Shown here: piece after piece, positions 1 through 10,378 of the stretch
Position numbering within the stretch: the stretch's first letter is position 1
Layout of the letters: each line of letters opens with the position of its first letter
Notes under the pieces: model-generated
The model's input: only the letters and a program-made list of their open reading frames with translations
The model's database searches: none
Told to the model about the DNA's origin: nothing
Position numbers and translations under genes: made by a program
Origin: Breviolum minutum Mf 1.05b.01
Lineage: Eukaryota; Sar; Dinophyceae; Suessiales; Symbiodiniaceae
Direction: 5' to 3'
DNA: 64,000 nucleotides
Assembly: GCA_000507305.1 (NCBI GenBank)
Contig: DF241502.1
Location: forward strand, 1-64,000

Positions 1-91
1 GATTAACATGGAACACAATCATGGAGGTTTGGAAGGTCATTTTTCTTTCTAAATCGGTGATTTGCAGGTTCCATGTTAATCTTCCAGGGTA
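1..91. mobile_element. Family G inverted-repeat element, left end cut by window
   Basis: Begins GATTAACATGGAAC and ends CCATGTTAATCTTCCAG then GGTATA, so the two ends are inverted copies. Full copies lie at 25897-25986 (other orientation) and 54606-54695, both 90 bp from GA to AG. The left boundary lies outside the window, so its splice role here cannot be tested. Confidence 0.75.
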
Positions 92-237
92 TACACATCC
101 ATCTCCACCTTGGCTTGGGATCATAGGGACCTTGGTGGTTTAAAATTCAACTGAGATAGTGGCATACAGAATCTCTTTCAACCCATGGTGGGTTGGTGGT
201 TACAACGTGGTGCTTTTTTTTGTCTAGGCAGGAAATC

Positions 238-392
238 CTAAGAAAGTAATGCACCATAATCCACCACCCTCAAATGCTCAACTAGCCGTTGGCTGGCTCT
301 TTCATATGGAGAAGCATTTCCAATCACCAAGCCCGAAATCACCAATCCACCCTTTGGGCTGATCATAGCTTTGGTGAAGTACCTTACTTTGA
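238..392 (-). CDS. Probable terminal exon, unknown protein
   Basis: On the minus strand an open frame runs from an AG-like acceptor (CTGCCAAG, about 393) to a TAG at 238-240. The reading contains AMISPKGGLVISGLVIGNA then a basic, helical-looking end (ERASQRLVEHLR) and looks like ordinary protein rather than random translation. No family recognised. It lies downstream, on the same strand, of the exon candidate at 602-718 and could end the same gene. No ATG or promoter is visible. The plus-strand frame over the same bases is less protein-like. Confidence 0.4.
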
Positions 393-601
393 CTTGGCAG
401 TAAGGTTTACATCATTGTCATTCCTTTCTCTCATGATCATAATCGAAAATTTATCTTACTATATTCATCTTTAAGCTTTCAAGAAACTCCACAAAAAATC
501 AAGTCCCAAATTTTTTGTGGGAATAATTTTGGGAGAAATTTGAGTGCCCCATTTTTCCAGGGACCCTTCAAACCTTCAACCTGGACTCCGGGGGGGTTAA
601 C

Positions 602-718
602 CCACCCTCCCGCGTTCGGAAACGCACACCTCCCGTTGGAGCAATTCGAAAGCTGGCGCATCATCGCCCCACACTACGTCCAGCAGCTCCTGAGGATTCA
701 AAGTTGGAAGGAGTCCAT
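602..718 (-). CDS. Probable internal exon, unknown protein
   Basis: Minus-strand segment between a CACAG acceptor (just above 718) and a GT donor near 601. The frame reads LNPQELLDVVWGDDAP then FELLQREVCVSERG: acidic, balanced and free of stops, while the complementary plus frame is Pro-rich and less convincing. Needs one base from the previous exon. Length about 117 bases, typical of exons in this window. Function unknown. Confidence 0.4.
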
Positions 719-2298
719 CTGTGGTTTTCTATTCTGGACCTGACGTGGCCGCCTGCTGCGAACGACGGACATCACAATGAAGTCACCAAAAAAAATAGCC
801 GCTGCGAGTTGTGGAGGATGCTGAATGAATGTCATTTCACGATCGCACTATCAATAAAAGATGCAAGATAAAAGAAAGTTTTCCAAGCAACAAGGGAAAA
901 CTAACTTGACGATTCAACAGTCCTCTGCCAACCTTCTACTTAGGGGGACACACCAAACGACAGCTCCTGCGCTGGCACCAATCGACTAAAGAGGTTGAAA
1001 GTACCTCAGTGACTCAGCTTGTCATGCAAGTCATCGGCGGTGGCAGCACCTGGAATCACCTGGCAGCACCTCGAATCACCTGGCAGTTTCCTACTATTAC
1101 ATCAGGGTACCAGTAGATGGCACAGGTACCATGTATTGGTTTATATAAGCCAGTATTAATCTATCTTTTGGGGACTGTGCCATGTACTTTGACCGTGGGG
1201 TACCCTATGACAATTGGAACATTGAATTCTATCTGAATTTTATACGCTTTTTGTTTCGTCTCAACCACCCAATCTTCCCCCAGTTTTCGAAACTCATGTT
1301 TCTTCGACAAAACTTAAAGGTTGACAAACAAAAATCATCACCCGTAACCTCCCTGAAACTAACATAGTACCAGAAAATTGATGGTTGGAAGACGGGCCCG
1401 GCCTATTTTCACGGGCGAAAATGTTAGTTTCAGAGAGGGTACCCAAAAAAAAAGTTCATTCCGTTGATGGAAGAAATCCTGCACCATTATTTTACTCAGG
1501 TTTTAGCACCATCCAAACGGTGGTTGGCCTTGGGATTTTCTGAACCATCAACGTGTTTCACCCAGTGACATACCAATGAATAGATCCTTTGACTTCCAAT
1601 TGGTCCTTGACTTCCTTGACTCGAGAAAGCGACAGCCAACAGCAGAGGATCAGCGATGTTTAACTCGTAAGGCCTGGTCCAGCTACCGGCACCTGAGCCA
1701 TTGGAAATGGGAAATGTCGTGATTTTTTACCACGGAAAGTGAGATGATGTGTAACACCATGTAACACCTTTGTACACCAACCGAAATTTGATAAAAATAG
1801 ACATTGAAAAAAAATGCATTGGGCCTTGGAAAATGATTTTTTTTTTCAACTAAAAGGCCATGTTTTGGTATCTAAGTCTATGTTAGATTTTGGAGGGGCA
1901 TGTCACATGATGTCTGGAAAAAAAATCTGGTAGACCCTTCACAATTTTTGTACTTGAACTACGACATATTTATATTGAATTTTCTGAAGGCCTTGTACCT
2001 GGTATGGCCATCCGACAAACGCAATGTATTCAGCACCGAAGGGGGACTGCATGACCATGTTGCTACCATGACTTCAATAGATCCCCAAACAAAGCAACCT
2101 CAAAGAAAAAAATCCAAATCAAAACCAACAAGAATTCAACCAATCCTCGTTCCCATCAAAAAAAGCACAAGATATGTATTTTCCTAGCACTTTTTGGTAA
2201 TCTACAGCCTTCCCCCGCCCAAAAAAAACGCCTATATAATCACTGCCGCCTTCGCCTTCCCCCCAAAATAAAGAAAGGTTGCCTTGGGCAACAATCAC
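719..2298. other. Mostly non-coding stretch
   Basis: Holds a short direct repeat at about 1040-1087 (unit near CACCTGGAATCACCTGGCAG), the family A copy at 1345-1441 and a C-like fragment. I saw no exon that I would defend; a plus segment at 1618-1670 ending before GTAAGG is a weak candidate only. Confidence 0.4.
1345..1441. mobile_element. Family A inverted-repeat element
   Basis: Opens TAACCTCCCTGAAACTAACA and closes with TGTTAGTTTCAGAGAGGGTA, near-perfect inverted ends around a 40-base middle. The plus frame before it (to about 1366) reads through a plausible peptide, but I could not find a convincing continuation on the far side, so an intron role here is unproven. A partial family C-like stretch (about 1474-1560) follows. 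Confidence 0.7.
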
Positions 2299-2409
2299 CT
2301 GTTCTTCTTGACAAAGATTTCGTGGCGCCCAATCCAATGGTGATCGTGCAAAGTCAAAGATGTCCAAATATCCTTGGGTGGAAATGACCCGTCGACTCCC
2401 CCTGCAGTT
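2299..2409 (-). CDS. Probable internal exon, unknown protein
   Basis: Bounded by an acceptor ACCTTCAG (just above 2409) and a donor AACAG/GTGATT at 2299/2298. The 111-base segment is open and reads DGSFPPKDIWTSLTLHDHH then WIGRHEIFVKKN, with a natural mix of aromatic, acidic and basic residues. A second frame is also open over part of it, so the phase is not certain. It lies on the same strand as 3114-3200 and 3980-4168 and may belong to one multi-exon gene. Confidence 0.45.
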
Positions 2410-3113
2410 CTGAAGGTTTCCATGTCGATATTTAAATCTTAAAGGTGAAGAAGAAGGCCGGCTTTTTGTCGGATTTAACAAAGGAGCAGTATGGTAATAC
2501 CTCGATCCCTAAAAATAAAACCAACCAGTGTAATGGCTATCCCTCTTTGAGGGGATATCAGGGGTTAATTCACTCCTTATTGCCTTATTGTCTGTAAGTT
2601 CATGAAACCCTACATTTGATCCATTTTTGACGGGGAAACGTGGAACGGCGGTGGAAGGGTGTTGAGATATATGCTCTCCATGAACCAGTAATTCTAGGGG
2701 TTTGATTGGGCTCTTTTTTCTAGGAATATGCTGGTTCTGGTACTGATAGATGTGTGGGTTACATCATCCCACTGAAGGCAATATATACCGGGTATATAAG
2801 CGGTGTATACCGCCAATAGGTTGACTATATGCTACCTACCACCTTCTACAAGAACCTGTAAATAAAATCAGTTGATCTTTACTCCCCATGGCCCATAGCT
2901 AATTAGAAAACAAAGCCTTCCCCCTCTAATCTCCTTAAACAGTTCCTAAACAGTTCCTCCAATAATCAGCTGTTTCAACGCAAGTCATCCAATCATTCAG
3001 ACCATTTTCTATATATCACCTCCAAAAAATATATACACCCAAAGGAAGGTTTTTTTTTTTCAAAAAGGGTGCTGCTAAACCACGTTTTGAGGTTACCAAA
3101 AAACACCCCTCAC

Positions 3114-3200
3114 CGCCCAACCCCTCGCATTCACAACCCGGCGGCCGGTCGTGGCGGAGTCGTCGCAGCCGAATTTGATGCAGGGCTTCATGGAAGGCTC
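3114..3200 (-). CDS. Probable internal exon, unknown protein
   Basis: Has the best splice borders in the first 5 kb: acceptor CTTGTCGTTCCAG directly above 3200 and donor GCG/GTGAGG at 3114/3113. The 87-base exon is phase 0 to 0 and reads EPSMKPCIKFGCDDSATTGR then RVVNARGWA. Two cysteines and a basic end; no family recognised. The region is GC-rich compared with its flanks, as expected for coding sequence here. Confidence 0.5.
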
Positions 3201-3979
3201 CTGGAACGACAAGGGGCGGATCACCAGACAAGGGGAGCCGGAACCTACAAAAACAAGGGGGGGGTCAAAAATGATATACATGTGGCGATTGTTCAAAGGT
3301 ATGTTCACCAAAAAGAGGTTTATAATAGAAGTTAAAGAGGAAGGAATAGTTTTCAAAATCTAGAAATCAATTGGGAGCTGCGAAGTGCTACCTTCTTTTA
3401 AGTAGTGCTTTTGAGCCTAAATGGAAAAATAGTCTATCAAAGACCCTGATCTGTTGGAGGAACTCATCACAATATTCCACACATCCATTTTTTTGACCCA
3501 TGATCTACACCCCTGAATATAAACGGCTGGAACCTAAAAATTACCCAATTGGAAAGGAACATCATCTTCCAAACCTCTATTTTTTGGGTTCAAGATGTTA
3601 CCTTCAAAATCTTGAAGGCACATGTCTCACCTGTTTTTCCTGCCGCCCCTGCCCAAATCACATTTTTTGGGTTCCCGTCAGAAAATAAATAGACAGAATA
3701 GATTTTTTCCCCCAAACCACTCAAACCTTGTAGTTCGACGGCGTACCCTGTGATTTTAAGGATTCGAAAGGCTTCTAGAACGCTCCACGACTCTAGGATC
3801 GGAAAAAATACCATCGAAGAATCCATGGCGACCCTCCCCGCAACGACTCACAAGGTACTTGGATGTCCCAGGAAGTTTGTAAAAGGTTAGTATCAGTGGG
3901 TTAATAGTTGTAACCCCAATACACCCCCCACTTATATATACGTATAGGTGAACTAACCCACCCATAATTTTCCAATCAC

Positions 3980-4168
3980 CTTTGACCCTTCCAACTGGAC
4001 ATCCAAGTTTGCCGCCCATAGCTTCATCTGGTGCCTTCCATAACTCTGATTCCACACCAAGGTGTTCGTCCAAGGCTTTTCCCGCGCGGGCGGCACGACG
4101 TAAACGTTGTTGTAACATCAGCAACTGAAACCATGGACTGAGTAAAGGCCAAAAACCACGTTCCCAGG
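3980..4168 (-). CDS. Probable internal exon, unknown helical protein
   Basis: Runs from an acceptor ATTCCAG (just above 4168) to a donor AAAG/GTGATT at 3980/3979; 189 bases, entering with one borrowed base. The frame is open far beyond the exon. It reads WERGFWPLLSPWFQLLMLQQ then RLRRAARAGKALDEHLGVE: a hydrophobic Trp/Leu segment followed by a basic amphipathic stretch. Could be membrane-associated. No homologue recognised; an alternative acceptor CTTGAG lies about 20 bases upstream. Confidence 0.45.
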
Positions 4169-4462
4169 CTGGAATCCTTAAGGGAAGTCTCTCAAGTGAG
4201 GAGATAGGGGGGGGAGGGGTTGGTTTTTGGGAGGTTGTTTTTGAATTTTTGTTGGTGATTTTTTTGGGAGGGGGGAAGTTTGATGTTTTAGGAAGAATGG
4301 CAAACACATATTTTTGAATAGGTAAGATAGATGGAGAGGTAGATTATAGAGTAAGAATTAATGATAACTAGATTACCTTATCAGTGATTGTAAAAAAATG
4401 CCCAAAAATAGAATCTAGCTAGGTAAAAATAAACGTTCATAATCCTTTGCATTTGTTTCGTT

Positions 4463-4689
4463 TCAACTGCAACTCGATACATTTGCCGTCCGCCAATGGG
4501 AAGCCTCAAATCGCCCTGGGAACGCCTGGATCAAATCACGACTGGTTGGTGGTTGAATTGAACCAACGCATCTGAAAAATATGCTCGTCAAAATGGAAAT
4601 CTTCCCCAAATAGAGGTAAAAATAGAAAATATTTGAAACCGCCACCTAGGGATATAGGCAAATAATGGTAAACATACCATACATGGATC
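4463..4689 (-). CDS. Two-exon gene end split by a family B element
   Basis: Exon one (4646-4689) follows a CCCATAG acceptor and reads DPCMVCLPLFAYIP; exon two (4463-4541) reads RDLIQAFPGRFEASHW then ends at a TGA after SSCS. Between them sits a family B element, 4542-4645, which begins GTGGCGG and ends CCAACCAG. Removing it joins CCT-AG with T-CGT in phase (a serine codon). Both halves look protein-like and neither frame depends on the element. Function unknown. Confidence 0.5.
4542..4645 (-). mobile_element. Family B element forming a GT-AG intron
   Basis: 104 bp. Minus-strand ends GTGGCGGTTTC and CCACCAACCAG; inverted termini; interior carries the family-wide stretch GAAAAATATGCTCGTCAAAA (read on plus). 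The termini coincide with the only splice sites that keep the flanking frames joined. Confidence 0.6.
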
Positions 4690-4927
4690 CTATGGGATTG
4701 GCTGACTTCAACCATTTCCATGTTGGGGAGGTCCATCCAATGCTACTGAGATTCTTCAGAGGACGCCTTAGAGAGCGACCGCGTGAGGGGAAATCCTGCA
4801 CCAGTTGATAGGTAGTTATCCCATTATGTACAGGGTTTTTTAGATCCCAGGTGGTTGTTTGGGATTTCTTCCATCAACAGTAGCATGAAAACCCATGAAA
4901 GACCATGAAAATCGTGGATTTGCCCGC

Positions 4928-5104
4928 TTTTGAGGAGGAACTCTCCTCTCTTTCGAAAGGTCTGGATGCGGGTAGTAGTACACACTCAGTTGTTTGGGCT
5001 ATAGATATTCCAAGACACTGCAACGCTTCTTCCAATACACGCCAGACTTCTTCTCCTTCCACTGCACGGGAAAAGTCGTCATTGGATCCCGGATTCTCTG
5101 CGTT
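4928..5104 (-). CDS. Probable exon, acidic unknown protein
   Basis: Minus frame after an acceptor GGCAACGCAG reads NPGSNDDFSRAVEGEEVWRV then LEEALQCLGISIAQTTECVL and a Ser-rich tail (EREESSSSKA). The acidic helix-like stretch and absence of stops support coding. A GC donor (GCGG/GCAAAT) is possible at the end. The plus-strand frame over the same bases is Ser/Thr-rich and also open, so strand is probable rather than certain. Confidence 0.4.
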
Positions 5105-5452
5105 GCCACGTGAGGGCAAAGTCCATGGAGATCCCCTCAAATGGTCAACCCGGGGTCGGTGGCTTGGTGTTGATCTCTGTGACCAGTTTCACCCCTCCAA
5201 AATAGAAAAAACAGAGAGAAAAAGGAACCGCCGATAAATCTACGACACTTGCAAACAGAATCCTTTTGCACCAGAAAAGGAGTTGAAATTCATTTTTTTG
5301 CCCCTTCCAGAACAATCCTGGATTGCGAGAGATTTGGGGTTCCCCTTTTAAAGGTGTCACAGTGACAAGACACGGAGAGTTGTTGCCCAGCAAGAAGATT
5401 CGCTTCACATGGAAGGGCCTGGAGAAGTGACTTAATGCTGTACAAGGGGTTG

Positions 5453-5672
5453 TCAAGGCCATTTTTCAGGATTTTGATCAGGCAGGCGATGAAGATCACC
5501 TGTTTGGTTCTTTCCAGTTGGGGGTTTCCTAAAATGGTGGTACCCAACAACCATCGGTTTTCCTACTAAAAATGATCATTTTGAGGTGTTTTGGGGGTAA
5601 CACCATTTAAGGAAACACCCAGTTCTTTCCTGTTCCTGTCATTTGTTGACCAAACATTTTGTTTGCCAGAAG
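5453..5672 (-). CDS. Gene end split by a family D element
   Basis: Left exon (5617 to about 5672) and right exon (from 5528 downward) flank a family D element. Joining AACTGGGT to GAAACCC keeps two of three frames open: one reads NKMFGQQMTGTGKNWV/KPPTG and stops at 5453, the other reads KQNVWSTNDRNRKELG/ETPN and stops sooner. I cannot choose between them. Both are hydrophilic. No family recognised. Confidence 0.35.
5529..5616 (-). mobile_element. Family D element, candidate GT-AG intron
   Basis: 88 bp on the minus strand from GTTTCCTTAAATGG to CACCATTTTAG, with inverted ends and the shared interior AAAATGATCATTTTTAGTAG. The second copy (40717-40804) is also exactly 88 bp from GT to AG, which supports these boundaries. 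Confidence 0.55.
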
Positions 5673-5872
5673 GTTCCTGGATCTTCAAACAACGTCCAAA
5701 GGTTTGCAGACCCTTGTTGCGTGTATTGATGTTTTCCGTTTATATATCTAAGATATCACACGTACATTCCTACAGCATTTCTTTCAATGCCAGAAATGTT
5801 CTCCGCATTGCTTTGTTTAAAACATGTACCCTCAGCTTCCATTCACCCTTGAAAACAGACATGGAACCCTGA

Positions 5873-7350
5873 TTGTACCTGAGTTGAGTTTGAGAATCAA
5901 ATGCCATTCATATAATATATATATATATATCCTTGCGTAACTAGCAAGTAAACGTGCGGCCTCAAAAATACAATCACCGTCTTGCTGCCATCGTTGAAGG
6001 AAAAATTGTGTAAAAAGATCATGTAAAATTCATGAGGGTTCGTCTCAAAAAATTCCAGCTCCTTGAGTTTATCTTGATGATAAAGAATTTTCCAACATAC
6101 CCAAAGCCCCCAACCAACAGGTTCTGAAAGAGGTCTTTCTATGTGGGGGTTTGGGGAGGCCTCGGGGCTATGCTCCATCTTAAGGGAAACCAATCATTAA
6201 CACTCTCTTAATAAAAACCTATTTCTGGGCGGGTGCATTGGGGGGGGTAGGTTGACTAGCCATAAATGGGTATGTTGGGTTTCTCCCAAAAAAAAGAGCT
6301 ACACCCAAGTTTCCCATCAATCAAACTCATTTTCGGATTCCGAGGCGCAACTCTTCACGTGGAAACTGCCAACGCCCTGAATCACCTCTACCGCCCTTGA
6401 CTCGATTTCCTCAGGTCGTTGCAGTGTGCCAAACTGAATCCTACTCAAAAATCATGATTATATGTTTGAATAAATTTGTAAATTGCATATAATCTAATAA
6501 TATGTAAGTGAAAATATTCGAAGCCTATCAATAGCATAATATCTCTTTTATTAAAAGAATATTCAAAAAATATTATTCCCCCCCCAAAAAAAATGCGGGC
6601 TGGCTCTTATATTTTAAATAATGTATATGTCAATGTAAATATATATATATATAAAGAATATATTTCATCAAAAAGGTNTTTCAATCAAAAAGGTTTGATA
6701 TTCAAAATAAAAATTCAGATTAGCATGAGATATTTATAGTTGGATCAAATAATCCTAATATACAACAATATTGATATTGTTTATTTTGACCTGATCGAAA
6801 TTCTATTTTTGTTCGACCTTTCCATTCAATGTGTTTCTTCTTCGGATCCAATAAGATTATGAGTGCTTCCAAGAAAAATTCAACATGGACAAAAGGATGG
6901 ACAAATGGGGTTTCTGTGAAAATTCCTATGGTGATGGTATGAAGCATTATAGTAATGATATCTATATGATTTCTACATACGGCATCTATTCTGTATAAAG
7001 GGGTCTATGATGTATGATGGTATGATATCTATATAGGGGTCTTGCATTACACAATCATAATAACAGGTTGGTCCTTAACCATACGTTATAGTTACTATTT
7101 GTAAATATCTATAGGGAAACCATATTGGAAGTGTGGACCTCAAACAGATTGAGGGGGACAGGTTCCCATCAACATCGAATCAAAAGTTCACTAATCCAAC
7201 CTATACGGCGGATCTGGAAACGTTTGACTGTTCTGGAAGGATCAACTTAAAACCTCATAAAACGTGGAAAAACTGGGTGAATGGCCTTGCAAGGACAGGA
7301 CGGTCCATGGACGACCTGCTTGTTTTCCCAGCAATCTCACATGAGTGTGT
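5873..7350. other. AT-rich spacer with no gene seen
   Basis: Contains simple TA runs (5920-5935, 6640-6660), one ambiguous base at 6678, and a GGGGGGGGTAGGTTGACTAGCC stretch near 6240 that recurs at about 24411 and 58365. A minus frame at 5897-6193 is open but ends in low-complexity residues. I see no defendable exon. Confidence 0.4.
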
Positions 7351-7352
7351 GA

Positions 7353-8250
7353 TCATCTTGCAGTTTGAAACTTCAGAAGTAGCAGCGCAAGTGCAGCGCA
7401 CTTGCGCTGCTTCTTCTGGGGCTTTGCCTTGGCTTTGGACGTTGTCATCTTCTCCTTCTCCTGCCTCTTCTTCCAAGACACTGCGACTTGGAAGGAACGC
7501 TCCAGCTCTTCCTCCGAGTGATCCTTGGGCTTCACCCTGAAATGGCGCTTCACACCACCAAAGTCGCACTGTGCATGCCATTGTTGTCGCCCCTGCCCCC
7601 ACGTCACCCCGCTGTACGGTACCTTTGGGTGGAACACGGGCAATCCAGCATACCTGGTCTCCAGGGCGTTCACGGCTTTCACCTCGCGCTGCAGGCCGCG
7701 CAGCTCTTTGAGCCGCAATGCCTCTGCCTCGGCCGCCGCCTTCTCCATGAAATCTTTTTCCGTGGCTCGTTGGGATTGCTTTGCTTCGGAGAAATCCTCA
7801 CTTCCCACTTCTTTCTCTGCTTGCTCCACTGCACTCCAGGCACGTCGCTGGTGAAGTTGGGATCTCGCTCCTTCGGCTCCTTGACGACCAGCTCGGCACG
7901 GAAGGCCTTGGCAGCCTCCCCAAGGCCTCCAGAGCGGCCGCATCAGCCTCGGCCTCAGAGCGCCCACTGACCATGAAAACATTCGATTCGTCCTGCTTTT
8001 TCTCTTACCTTTGGAATCATACTTCGGGATCTGGACCCCCCCAGGCAAAGCAGGTGCGATTCCACAGCACTCCTGGCACACCACTCTGCTTCACCAGGTT
8101 GCGCCTCATGAACTTGTTCGGATTCAGTCCTTCAGCAGAGGCTACCGGAGGCTCCGCATGCGGGGCTCGGACTGCGAGTTCCTTCGTCAATCCCTGCAGC
8201 ATGCGCTTCATCATGACACGCACAGGCTTTCCCACCAAGACCATTCCTAA
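7353..8250 (-). pseudogene. AP2-domain protein remnant with three AP2-like units and three frameshifts
   Basis: Three AP2/ERF-like units follow each other on the minus strand: unit 1 near 8095-7990 (SGVPGVLWNRTCFAW, then KYDSKGKRKSR in another frame), unit 2 near 7850-7760 (SDVPGVQWSKQRKKWEVRI), unit 3 near 7610-7490 (YSGVTWGQGRQQWHAQCDFG, then VKRHFRVKPKDHSEEEL). Each has the G-V-x-W and W-x-A/V-x-I/C pattern of the AP2 DNA-binding fold. The C-terminus is Lys-rich (TTSKAKAKPQKKQRK), like a nuclear protein. The frame changes at a run of seven G (8036-8042), at a run of four G (about 7918-7921) and at a run of five A (about 7755-7759), so this is a decayed copy or a stretch with homopolymer errors. 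No intron interrupts the 900 bases. Family role: DNA binding. Confidence 0.65.
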
Positions 8251-8521
8251 GCTTCTAGATTCTAGTCTGCTTAGTGAGAAGATGAATCAAATAAAAGCAA
8301 ACCTCAAAATTGGTTCCAGACTCTGGACTCTGAAAATAACTATCAACAATCATCAACACCACAAGCAAAACATCAAGACTTTGGCGGGTTTCTAATGGAA
8401 AGTGGTTCCCTTTTAAGCTCCACCAAGAAACCATCAAAAGCCCCTACCATGAAGCATCATGAAGCCATGAGAACTGGCTACAGTAGCCCTACAACAGGCC
8501 TCAATGGACTCGGTCAACTGT

Positions 8522-8603
8522 GCTCTCGCCAGACTGAAGCCAAGTCCTCGGAAAAGCTCAACTGAACTTTTCCGAGAGGACTTGGCTTCAGTCTGGCGAA
8601 AGC
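8522..8603. repeat. Near-perfect 35-bp hairpin
   Basis: Left arm 8522-8556 (GCTCTCGCCAGACTGAAGCC ... GGAAAAG) pairs with right arm 8567-8603 with one mismatch and a two-base bulge, around a 10-base loop. Not one of families A-G. Lies between the AP2 remnant and the exon at 8689-8858. Confidence 0.8.
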
Positions 8604-8688
8604 ACACCGGCACCCCCCAGCACCCTCTATCACCGCAGCACCCCATGATAAATTTTTCTGGTGCAACATCACAATCAGAAAATTTCAC

Positions 8689-8858
8689 CGGAAGCCATGT
8701 GAGTTGTGAATCTGATCTGTAAAAATGGTTTCAGTGATCATCGAAGGCCCAACCACGACCAGCCCAGACAGAGGTGGGCAAGTCCCAAATTCCCAAGGCC
8801 ACATCTTCATGCAGTCCATGCCACGGACCATGTAGTCCTGGATGGTTTTCCACATCAC
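8689..8858 (-). CDS. Probable internal exon, unknown protein
   Basis: Minus segment between acceptor ATATAGCTAG (just above 8858) and donor TTCCG/GTGAAA at 8689/8688. The frame reads VMWKTIQDYMVRGMDCMKMW then PWEFGTCPPLSGLVVVGPSM. Rich in Trp, Met and Cys, which is unlikely by chance, and without stops over 170 bases. On the same strand just upstream of the AP2 remnant, but no phase link could be shown. No family recognised. Confidence 0.5.
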
Positions 8859-9285
8859 CTAGCTATATTTCATATTCTAAGTTGTGGTAAAGCGGCGCAC
8901 TGTTGCACACAACGACTCCAAATTTTGCAGAGAAAACAGAACGGTAGAAATATGTGTTATGCAGATGAATTCTAGAAAGAGATCATGATATCATCATTTA
9001 TCTAAACATGTTCAAACGAGTGTGCATCTACAAACTTCCGAGAACAGTCCTCGCGAAGAGTATCCGGTCCCTCCAAGGCAAATTCTGTTGCCAAGGGTGA
9101 ACTTTTCTGCTCCACTTGTAACATCGGTGCAGATGCCCCTGCCTGCACAGAATTTTGCAAGACTTTTGTGTTCTATACCGTATACCTATACCATTCTGAC
9201 TTGGTTTCATGAAACAAAGCAAAGAAGCGTAGAGTTTAAGTGATACATGTTGAGAGAGATCATATACAGTAAATCCTGGCCTCAC

Positions 9286-9507
9286 TTGAAAGCATATGCT
9301 GACTGTGCTTTTCGTGAAAGCGCTGCAGGCACCGCAAGGCACGTGCATTGAGACGCTGCACACATGCTGGTGCATCTTCTGGTGGTGCAGTTGGCTTCTT
9401 GCCGAACGCAAGAGGAAGTTGGCAGGGCAGCAAGGCCTGCGCAAAAACTTGCACCACAAGGCGTGCTTCAGGGCACGTGGGTGTCGAGCAAATCAAAAGA
9501 GATGATG
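9286..9507 (-). CDS. Probable internal exon, unknown protein
   Basis: 222 bases (74 codons) between an acceptor after a T-rich tract (GCAAACTAG) and a donor TTTCAA/GTGAGG at 9286/9285. Reads CPEARLVVQVFAQALLPCQ then KKPTAPPEDAPACVQRLNAR and LRCLQRFHEKHSQHMLS. GC-rich relative to flanks. Several other frames are open over parts of the region, but only this one fits both splice borders. Function unknown. Confidence 0.5.
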
Positions 9508-9990
9508 CTAGTTTGCGCACGCAAAAACAAAAATGATACTAGCATCGACCCCAAACAGGTCGGAGGGAAACAAAACAATGAAACTGAGGATTTTGTAGTT
9601 GTAGGAGATAATGCTCTACCTGCCACACGGCCAAAGCCAAGACAAGCGACCTTATTTTCAGAAGAGGAAACCCCACAAGTAAACCTGCCTAGGGGGCAAT
9701 TGGCATTTTTTTTATTCCAGGCCTAAAACATTGTCTCCTCCGTGCTGAAAACCCATGCAGTCTTTACCTCTGTCGACTCATCCCAGTCCCAATAGCTGGT
9801 TTAAGTCCCTAACCCACCGCCTCCCATGTACAGTTGCATGCACAGTGAGAGCAAAAAAACATGGAAAAACTGAGGATGGACAGCAGATTGAGATGCACCA
9901 TGGAGTTCAAAAAAGAATAAACATACCGACATGCTGTGAAGGATTGCACGACTACTTCTTCAAGGCCATAGCATTGTCAAAGGAACTTCT

Positions 9991-10378
9991 TCACAATAAC
10001 TCTAAGGGGAGTGATTTCCAAAGCATTGACTCAAGTTCGTGCTCACAAAGAATATGCAAAAAAGTGACATCATGTAAAATTGAAATGACACTGTCAATCC
10101 GTTGGCCTACATTGTCTACTTGTCTGGGCCAATTTTCCATTCTTCGGATAAGATCCATTTCTTTCAAATCAAACGAGTCAGAAAACAACGCAAAACCGCC
10201 TCCTCGCGCTCCAAGTCTTGGAACTGCGGAAAGCTAAGCACTGCTTCGCCCATGTCGCAGCTTGTGAAGCAAAATCATCCAAAGATCTGGCTGCAGCATG
10301 GAGTGGGTCGTCCTACCAAGCCGGGGGGAAGGATTTCCAAAGCCCACAACACACCAGAGATGGCCCCACAGTAGTCAC
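9991..10378 (-). pseudogene. Coding remnant with an in-frame TGA and a frameshift
   Basis: The upstream part reads YCGAISGVLWALEILPPGLV then GRPTPCCSQIFG, meets a TGA at 10275-10277, and continues in the same frame as CDMGEAVLSFPQFQDLER. One base-shift later it continues as EMDLIRRMENWPRQVDNVGQ then RIDSVISILHDVTFLHILCE and stops at 9991. The three pieces look like one protein broken by a nonsense change and an indel. Whether the TGA is a mutation, an error or something read through cannot be told here. Family unknown. Confidence 0.4.

Noticed and set aside
5915-5935. TATA-box promoter and similar TA runs
   Set aside because: TA runs are common low-complexity sequence here (for example 32025, 50750, 62040) and none sits consistently upstream of a gene start.
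7133-8395. Plus-strand frames of 109-204 codons opposite the AP2 remnant
   Set aside because: They are GC-driven antisense frames; only the minus strand shows AP2 motifs.
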